A DNA stretch of 64,000 nt from positions 15,827 to 79,826 of the forward strand of contig NZ_JAJEPW010000006.1 of the NCBI RefSeq assembly GCF_020687045.1. The letters are read 5' to 3'. A program made the position numbers and the translations under genes. Source of the DNA: Vescimonas cirricatena. GTDB lineage: Bacteria > Bacillota > Clostridia > Oscillospirales > Oscillospiraceae. The notes below the pieces were generated by a model, which was given only the letters and a program-made list of their open reading frames with translations, was not told the DNA's origin and searched no databases. Position 1 is the stretch's first letter; each line of letters opens with the position of its first letter. Positions 59,053 through 64,000 of the stretch are shown here, piece after piece.

Positions 59053-59781
59053 ATGAACAACCGTCAACAGGCCCGGGAGGAGGCCCTGTTTGTTCTGCTG
59101 ATGGACCAGGTGGCCCGGCAGCAGGACCGGCAGGCCCGGCAGCTGGGCCGGGCGCTGGAGGAGGACCCGGAGGCGGCCCTGTCCCCTGCCCTGCAGCAGC
59201 GCTGCATGCAGACCCTTCGCCGGGGCTTCCGCCGCCGGGACCGGCAGGCGGCAGGCCGGACCACCCGCCGCGTCATGAGCCGGGTGGCCGTGGCGGTGCT
59301 GGCGGCGGTGCTGTGTCTCACGGCGGCCTTCGCCGTGTCCCCTACCCTGCGCAGCAAGGCCCTGCACTGGGCGGCAAAGGTGTTCCCCACCCACACGGAG
59401 CTGCGGCTGAACCCTGACGCCGCCCCCGCCAACGGCCAGACCTATGAGCCGGTGGTGAACTGGCTGCCTGTGGGGCTGACCCTGGAGGAGCAGCGGTCCG
59501 ACTGCGGATTTTCCAATTATCATTACACCGACTCCGACGGCTGCTGGCTGGACGTGGAGCTGCTGCTTTTCAGCAGCGGCGGCGTCATGAGCCTGGACAC
59601 GGAAAACGCCGACGTCCGGGAGACGGTCATCAGCGGCTATCCGGCCATCACCATCCACAAGGAGGGCGTGTCCGTGGCCGCCTGCACCCTGGAGGACCTG
59701 AACGCCATCCTGCTGGTCACCGGCCAGGGCTTCTCCGTGGACGACGTGGTCCGGGTGGCGGAAAGCGTCCGCCTGCGATAG
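59053..59781 (+). CDS. DUF4367 membrane protein, putative anti-sigma factor
   Basis: The 242-residue protein has a basic cytoplasmic N-terminus (~75 residues), one transmembrane helix (VAVAVLAAVLCLTAAFAVS, ~77-95) and an external DUF4367 domain ending HKEGVSVAACTLEDLNAILL. Such proteins commonly accompany divergent or adjacent ECF sigma genes as membrane anti-sigma factors. The direct evidence is order and topology; there is no ZAS zinc motif. Confidence 0.8.
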   Translation: MNNRQQAREEALFVLLMDQVARQQDRQARQLGRALEEDPEAALSPALQQRCMQTLRRGFRRRDRQAAGRTTRRVMSRVAVAVLAAVLCLTAAFAVSPTLRSKALHWAAKVFPTHTELRLNPDAAPANGQTYEPVVNWLPVGLTLEEQRSDCGFSNYHYTDSDGCWLDVELLLFSSGGVMSLDTENADVRETVISGYPAITIHKEGVSVAACTLEDLNAILLVTGQGFSVDDVVRVAESVRLR

Positions 59782-59869
59782 CGGGGCCGTCAGTCATTCC
59801 CATTCTTTCCCCGCCACCGAGGGCGCCAAGCACAAGGAGTGCACCGTGTGCCCGGAGGATAAGGAGTAG
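59780..59869 (+). pseudogene. Fragment of a cysteine-containing repeat protein
   Basis: Overlapping the end of the DUF4367 gene in another frame, codons read SHSHSFPATEGAKHKECT-VCPEDKE-stop. This resembles the ATE-x-KHKECTVC repeat found in secreted clostridial proteins. It has no start codon or ribosome site and is probably a relic of a lost gene. Confidence 0.4.
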
Positions 59870-59884
59870 CTTTCTATAAACAGT

Positions 59885-59930
59885 CAACCAGGGGCAGCCC
59901 CGCGCGGGACCGCCCCTGGTTGATCGTTTT
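59885..59930. terminator. Terminator between the DUF4367 region and the lipoprotein pair
   Basis: CAACCAGGGGC pairs with GCCCCTGGTTG around a GC-rich loop, with a short T-run on the plus strand. Confidence 0.65.
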
Positions 59931-59953
59931 AGAGTTTTCAGCGATGCCGCAGC

Positions 59954-60460
59954 TTACAGGCTGTTCAGATAGTCCCGCACCTCCCGAACGCCGATGAAGG
60001 CGTGGGGGCCTGCCTCGTACCGGGGGTCGGCGGAGGCCAGGCACACCAGCAGGTCATCGGGATAGTCCGAGATGGAGAAGTACACCGGGGCATAGGAATC
60101 CGCCGGGTATTCATAAATCAGGTACGTTCCCTCGTCCAGCTTCATATAAAGCATGGTCTGGTCCAGCTTCCGACCCAGTTCCTCTATCTGTTCATTTCTG
60201 TCCAGCTCCGTGTCGATCAGCGACCGGATCATGGTGGTCAGGTGCTCATACTCGTCGCTGCCTTTTTCAAAAACGGACTTCTCCCGGCCATTTTTGGCCA
60301 GAACGATTCGCTCCGGGTCCGCCAGCTCGCCCAGGGACAGGTCCTGATACGGGTGGTCCTGATAATCCTCGGGATCGGCCCACTCCACCTTCTGCCCACA
60401 CCCGGCCAGCAGCACGAAGCACAAGGCCAGAGGCAGGAGGATCTTTGCGATTTTCTTCAT
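59954..60460 (-). CDS. Small lipoprotein A of a paralogous pair
   Basis: A 168-residue lipoprotein (lipobox VLLAGC) with acidic mature domain. It shares with its upstream neighbour the segments PERIV, GREK, LGRKLD and LIYEY-ADSYAPVYF at the same spacing, so the two arose by tandem duplication. It is 20 bases downstream of that neighbour and transcribed in the same direction. No known domain. Confidence 0.85.
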   Translation of the reverse strand: MKKIAKILLPLALCFVLLAGCGQKVEWADPEDYQDHPYQDLSLGELADPERIVLAKNGREKSVFEKGSDEYEHLTTMIRSLIDTELDRNEQIEELGRKLDQTMLYMKLDEGTYLIYEYPADSYAPVYFSISDYPDDLLVCLASADPRYEAGPHAFIGVREVRDYLNSL

Positions 60461-60480
60461 AGCTTTCTCCTCTCAAGCAC

Positions 60481-60987
60481 TCACTGTTTATTCAGATAAT
60501 CCAGCAGCTCCTGGGCCTCGGTGGCAGACCAGAAGCCGTGCAGCGTCAGGCTGTCCTCAATGGGAGAATAGATGCCCACAACGCTGTTCTGTGTGTCGGT
60601 CAGCTCAAAATATACCGGCGCGTAGGAATCCGCCGCATACTCATAAATCAGCCAGACGCCGATCTCCAGCTTTGCCCCGGACTTTGTACCGTCCAGCTTC
60701 CGGCCCAGGTCCTTTACCTGTTCATTTTCATCCAGCTGCGCTTCTATCAGCTGGCCCAGGGTGGATACGATTTTTTCATACGTCTCCGTGCCTTTGTCAA
60801 AGCTATTCTTTTCCCGGCCATCCCGGGTCATCACGATCCGCTCCGGGGCGGCCACCTCACCGGCGTAAACATCCTGGGCGGGATGGTCCTTATAGTCCTC
60901 CCAACCGGCCAGCTCCACCTTTTTTCCGCACCCGGCCAGCAGCAAGAAGCACAGCGCCAGGGGCAGAAGAACCTTCAGCAATTTCAT
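60481..60987 (-). CDS. Small lipoprotein B of a paralogous pair
   Basis: A 168-residue lipoprotein (lipobox LLLAGC). Its mature part begins GKKVELAGWEDYKDHP and parallels lipoprotein A throughout. The C-terminal third (IEDSLTLHGFWSATEAQELL) is the most divergent part. Role unknown; position behind a consensus promoter suggests a co-transcribed pair on the cell surface. Confidence 0.85.
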   Translation of the reverse strand: MKLLKVLLPLALCFLLLAGCGKKVELAGWEDYKDHPAQDVYAGEVAAPERIVMTRDGREKNSFDKGTETYEKIVSTLGQLIEAQLDENEQVKDLGRKLDGTKSGAKLEIGVWLIYEYAADSYAPVYFELTDTQNSVVGIYSPIEDSLTLHGFWSATEAQELLDYLNKQ

Positions 60988-61041
60988 GTCGTCGCTTCCT
61001 TCCTTCCAATTCGAATGCGTTTGTTTGCACTGATAATAGGA

Positions 61042-61070
61042 ATTATACCATATAAATCATGAAATGTAAA
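61042..61070 (-). promoter_or_regulatory. Promoter of the paralogous lipoprotein pair
   Basis: Minus strand: TTTACA (61070-61065), 17-bp spacer, TATAAT (61047-61042). Confidence 0.8.
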
Positions 61071-61172
61071 TACGGAAGTTTGATTTTCGTTTTTCTTCGC
61101 GCTTTCGACTGTTCTGAAAAACTCGTCAACATGGTGTTGAATAACGTCCTTTTGTTTTCTTCCATTTTCCGG

Positions 61173-61222
61173 TTGCACCCGGGCGGCGGAGGGTGTATAA
61201 TACGAATCGTTCAAAATTGAAC
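61173..61222 (+). promoter_or_regulatory. marR promoter with palindromic operator
   Basis: TTGCAC (61173-61178), 17 bp, TATAAT (61196-61201). GTTCAA-AA-TTGAAC at 61209-61222, a perfect inverted repeat at the expected start point, is a likely MarR operator. Confidence 0.75.
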
Positions 61223-61245
61223 CTTTCAAAATCGGAGGAATCACC

Positions 61246-61692
61246 ATGACCAACGCCTATCAGGTATCCATTGCCGCCCGGCAGCTGCTGGAGGGCTACA
61301 CCGCCGCCATGCAGCCCCTGTGCCGCCGGGAGGGTCTGGCCCCCAACGGGGTGGACATTCTGCTGTTTCTGGCCAACAACCCGGGCCTGGACACCGCCCG
61401 GGACGTGTGCACCTATCGGGGACTGAAGCCGGGCATCGTCTCCTTCCACGTGGAGAAGCTGGTGCAGGAGGGGTATCTGCTGCGGCAGCCCGCTCCCGGG
61501 GACCGGCGCAAATGCCGCCTGGTGTGCACCGAGAAGGCCGGACCTGTGGTGCAGCAGGGCCGTGAGCTGCAGGAGACGTTTTTCCGCCGCCTGGCCCGGG
61601 GCCTGGAGCCGGAGGACCTGGCGGCCTTCCGCCGCTGCCTGGAGGGCTTCCGCCGGAATCTATCCCAAATGACGCAGGAGGACGCGCAATGA
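61246..61692 (+). CDS. MarR-family transcriptional regulator
   Basis: A 148-residue winged-helix protein with the MarR core (LFLANNPGLDTARDVCTY, then KPGIVSFHVEKLVQEGYLLR and APGDRRKCRL as the wing). GGAGGAA precedes the ATG. It overlaps the MATE transporter gene by four bases and probably represses this two-gene operon through the palindrome in its promoter until an effector is bound. Confidence 0.92.
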   Translation: MTNAYQVSIAARQLLEGYTAAMQPLCRREGLAPNGVDILLFLANNPGLDTARDVCTYRGLKPGIVSFHVEKLVQEGYLLRQPAPGDRRKCRLVCTEKAGPVVQQGRELQETFFRRLARGLEPEDLAAFRRCLEGFRRNLSQMTQEDAQ

Positions 61693-63062
61693 CACAGGAC
61701 AAGAAATTTCTGGGCACGGAGCCGGTGGGACGGCTCCTGTGGAAGCTGGCGGTGCCCACGGTGATCGCCCAGCTGGTGAATATGCTGTATAACATCGTGG
61801 ACCGCATCTACATCGGCCATATCCCCGGTGACGGCAGCCTGGCCCTGACCGGCGTGGGGGTGTGCCTGCCCATCATCATGATTATCTCCGCCTTTTCGGC
61901 CTTCGTGTCCTCCGGCGGCGCGCCCCGGGCCTCCATCGCCATGGGCCGGGGGGACTATGACCAGGCCCAGCGGATTCTGGGCGGGTGCTTCACTTTACAG
62001 GTGGGCATCTCCCTGGTGCTGACGGCGGTGCTGCTGATCTGGAACCGTCCTTTGCTGCTGGCCTTCGGCGCCAGCGGGAACACCATTGAATATGCCGTCC
62101 AGTATATGCAGATTTATGCCCTGGGCACCCTGTTTGTGGAGCTGACCCTGGGCCTGAACGCCTTCATCACCGCCCAGGGCTTCGCCCGGGTGGGCATGAA
62201 AACCGTCCTCATCGGCGCGGTGTGCAACATCGTCCTGGACCCCCTGTTCATCTTCGCCCTGGACATGGGCGTCCGGGGGGCGGCCCTGGCCACGGTGCTG
62301 TCCCAGGCGGTATCCTGCGTATGGGTGGTGACCTTCCTGCGGGGGAAGCAGACCCTGCTGCGGCTGGAAAAGGCGTCCCTGCCCATCCGGCCCCGGCTGA
62401 TTCTGCCCTGCGTGGCCCTGGGTACCGCCACCTTCATCATGCAGGCCAGCGAAAGCGTCATCTCCGTGTGCTTCAACGCCTCCCTGCTGAAATACGGCGG
62501 CGACCTGGCCGTGGGGGCCATGACCATCCTCTCCAGCGTCATGCAGTTTGCCATGCTGCCCCTGCAGGGCATCGCCCAGGGGGCTCAGCCCATCTCCAGC
62601 TATAACTTCGGCGCCGGCAGCGCCCGGCGGGTGCGCCAGACCTTCCGTCTGCTGCTGAAGGTCTGCCTGGGCTACGCCCTGGTGCTGTGGGCCTGCATCC
62701 AGCTGTTCCCCGGGGCCTTCGCCCGGATTTTCACGCCGGAGCCGGAGCTGGTGGCCTTCACCGCCGGGATGCTGCGGATCTACTGCGGGGCCCTGTTCCT
62801 GATGGGCATCCAGATCGCCTGCCAGATGACCTTCGTGTCCATCGGCAACGCCCCCTGCTCCATCATCGTGGCGGTGCTGCGGAAGTTCGTGCTGCTGCTG
62901 CCGCTGATCTATCTGCTGCCCCACCTGCTGGCGGACCAGACCCGGGCCGTGTTCCTGGCGGAGCCTGTGGCCGACACCATCGCCGTCACCGGCACGGTGC
63001 TCCTGTTCAGCTTCCAGTTCCGCAAGGCCCTGCGGAAGCTGGAAAGTGAAAACAAGACGTAA
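61689..63062 (+). CDS. MATE family efflux transporter
   Basis: A 457-residue protein with twelve membrane helices arranged as two related halves. It opens FLGTEPVGRLLWKLAVPTVI, with GIAQGAQPISSYNFGAGSAR in the second half. MATE proteins export cationic drugs or metabolites using sodium or proton gradients. It is coupled to the MarR regulator. Confidence 0.94.
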   Translation: MTQDKKFLGTEPVGRLLWKLAVPTVIAQLVNMLYNIVDRIYIGHIPGDGSLALTGVGVCLPIIMIISAFSAFVSSGGAPRASIAMGRGDYDQAQRILGGCFTLQVGISLVLTAVLLIWNRPLLLAFGASGNTIEYAVQYMQIYALGTLFVELTLGLNAFITAQGFARVGMKTVLIGAVCNIVLDPLFIFALDMGVRGAALATVLSQAVSCVWVVTFLRGKQTLLRLEKASLPIRPRLILPCVALGTATFIMQASESVISVCFNASLLKYGGDLAVGAMTILSSVMQFAMLPLQGIAQGAQPISSYNFGAGSARRVRQTFRLLLKVCLGYALVLWACIQLFPGAFARIFTPEPELVAFTAGMLRIYCGALFLMGIQIACQMTFVSIGNAPCSIIVAVLRKFVLLLPLIYLLPHLLADQTRAVFLAEPVADTIAVTGTVLLFSFQFRKALRKLESENKT

Positions 63063-63097
63063 TATCCGATAGGAGTATTGCGACTTGTATACAAAAA

Positions 63098-63123
63098 GCA
63101 TCCCCGGCAAAAGCCGGAGATGC
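63098..63123. terminator. Terminator between the MATE and small membrane protein genes
   Basis: GCATCCCCGGC pairs with GCCGGAGATGC around AAAA; the minus strand continues GCTTTTTG, the plus strand tail is weaker. Confidence 0.65.
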
Positions 63124-63126
63124 CCG

Positions 63127-63300
63127 CTACTTCTTCTTTTTTCCTCTCAGTTGGTACATGATAAACGCCCCCATGGTAATGACGGCGAGAGCCGCTCCCA
63201 TGTCGTTCAAGCCCGCCGAGCTCAACAGATACTCCGAAAAAAGGGTCCACGCCACATAGGCGGCCAGGGAGCAAACCACGCTGAGGATAACGACCCGCAC
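63127..63300 (-). CDS. Small membrane protein, 57 residues
   Basis: Two transmembrane helices (VVILSVVCSLAAYVAWTLF and ALAVITMGAFIMYQL) and a basic tail (RGKKKK). GTG start at 63300 is chosen because AAAGGTGG lies about eight bases before it; an earlier TTG lacks a site. No family is recognised. A good minus-strand promoter lies upstream. Confidence 0.6.
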   Translation of the reverse strand: MRVVILSVVCSLAAYVAWTLFSEYLLSSAGLNDMGAALAVITMGAFIMYQLRGKKKK

Positions 63301-63344
63301 GAAAATCACCACCTTTCCGTTCAAAATTTCTTCTTATTTTGTTG

Positions 63345-63373
63345 ATTATAACATATAAGAAGCCAAAACGCAA
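63345..63373 (-). promoter_or_regulatory. Promoter of the small membrane protein gene
   Basis: Minus strand: TTGCGT (63373-63368), 17-bp spacer, TATAAT (63350-63345). Confidence 0.75.
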
Positions 63374-63441
63374 AGAGCTTTTTGACCTATTCAACATTTT
63401 TGCTGCCCGCAAAGCAGCAGCACATCGTACAGGAGGAACCC

Positions 63442-63972
63442 ATGGAAAACATCTCCATCATCCTGGGTGACATCACCCAATCCCGGGTGGATGCCATCGT
63501 CAACGCCGCCAACACCACCCTGCTGGGGGGCCTGGGGGTGGACGGGGCCATCCACCGGGCCGCCGGGCCCGGCCTGCTGGCCGAGTGCCGCACCCTGGGG
63601 GGCTGCGAAACCGGCCATGCCAAGCTCACCGGGGCCTATAACCTGCCCTGCCGCTATGTGATCCACACCCCCGGCCCCATCTGGCAGGGCGGCGATCACG
63701 GGGAGGCGGCCCTGCTGCGCAGCTGCTATCTCAGCTGCCTGGAGCTGGCCCTGGCCCACGGCTGCCGCACGGTGGATTTCCCCTCCATCAGCACCGGGGT
63801 ATACGGCTATCCCCTGCCCCAGGCGGCCCATGTGGCCCTGAAGGCCATGACGGACTTCCTCCGGGACCACCCCGGCATGCACCTGCGGATGATCTGCCAC
63901 AACCCCAACGCCCTCCGGGCCTATCAGGTGGATTGGAACATGTTCTATCAGGACGTGAAGCCCCATGCATAA
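63442..63972 (+). CDS. Macro-domain ADP-ribose hydrolase-like protein
   Basis: The 176-residue single domain has the macro fold motifs: ISIILGDITQSRVDAIVNAA with the ADP-ribose-binding NAANTTLLGGLGVDGAI, and FPSISTGVYGYPLPQAA. These residues match the O-acetyl-ADP-ribose deacetylase or ADP-ribosyl-hydrolase subgroup. AGGAGGAA precedes the ATG. Monocistronic as far as seen; a terminator stem begins at the end of the window. Confidence 0.93.
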   Translation: MENISIILGDITQSRVDAIVNAANTTLLGGLGVDGAIHRAAGPGLLAECRTLGGCETGHAKLTGAYNLPCRYVIHTPGPIWQGGDHGEAALLRSCYLSCLELALAHGCRTVDFPSISTGVYGYPLPQAAHVALKAMTDFLRDHPGMHLRMICHNPNALRAYQVDWNMFYQDVKPHA

Positions 63973-64000
63973 AAACCGGGCGTGCCGCGCAGGCGGCACG

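Noticed and set aside
1..64000. CRISPR arrays, rRNA, tRNA, insertion sequences or prophage
   Set aside because: Intergenic regions were read on both strands; no regular repeat-spacer array, tRNA cloverleaf, transposase or phage structural gene was found.

Overview
The window reads as a chromosomal segment of a GC-rich, spore-forming anaerobic Firmicute of the class Clostridia, most likely an Oscillospiraceae relative (Oscillibacter, Flavonifractor or Dysosmobacter type). The basis is the combination of high GC, strong GGAGG ribosome sites, the sporulation genes yqfC, yqfD and a ylbJ-like gene, and Firmicutes regulators (CtsR, a T-box, a glmS ribozyme, IreB, NrdR). No rRNA, tRNA, CRISPR array, insertion sequence or prophage was found. 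The taxonomic placement is inference.

Layout. 1-4.5 kb is a catabolic module: the end of a TRAP transporter permease, a two-subunit transketolase, a ketopantoate-reductase-like dehydrogenase and a FadR-type GntR regulator, with palindromes at the transketolase promoter that look like its operators. 4.5-12.7 kb is a long minus-strand series: yqfC, yqfD, phoH, ybeY, a DUF4340 lipoprotein, a two-component system, an N-acyl-D-amino-acid deacylase and an inositol-monophosphatase-family enzyme. A ylbJ-like gene diverges from it. 13.8-23.9 kb holds a PucR regulator, a 59-codon gene, an aminotransferase, two lower-GC genes of unknown role, mnmA, a histidine-kinase-like protein lacking the phospho-acceptor, gap, a Cof-type HAD phosphatase, a prolyl-tRNA deacylase and an HD hydrolase. 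24.2-27.4 kb is a surface O-acylation operon (DUF4358 lipoprotein, MBOAT, DHHW protein). 27.5-31.2 kb is the ctsR-mcsA-clpC heat-shock operon with two CtsR boxes and no mcsB.

31-44 kb is housekeeping: pepT, tsaD, rimI, glmS with its ribozyme, DUF421 and DUF4363 genes, nrdR, mazF, alr, a GerS-like lipoprotein gene, nnrD, a YbjN-like gene and an ireB homologue. 43.4-48.3 kb is pheST, whose T-box leader is separated from it by an inserted unknown gene. 48.3-58.3 kb has a PpiC-type foldase, an amidohydrolase, a Nudix protein, a DUF523 protein, and a maltodextrin locus (LacI regulator, binding protein, two permeases, malQ) without its own ATPase. The end holds an ECF sigma factor divergent from a DUF4367 protein, two paralogous lipoproteins, a MarR-MATE operon, a small membrane protein and a macro-domain protein.

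The most unusual item is a complete manganese (yybP-ykoY type) riboswitch on the minus strand near 24.0 kb. It has its own promoter, terminator and ribosome site but no recognisable gene behind it. Others are the T-box leader split from pheST, an array of CCCGGGAC boxes upstream of the pepT promoter, and a low-GC pair of genes encoding an HEIIH protein and a DinB-like protein.
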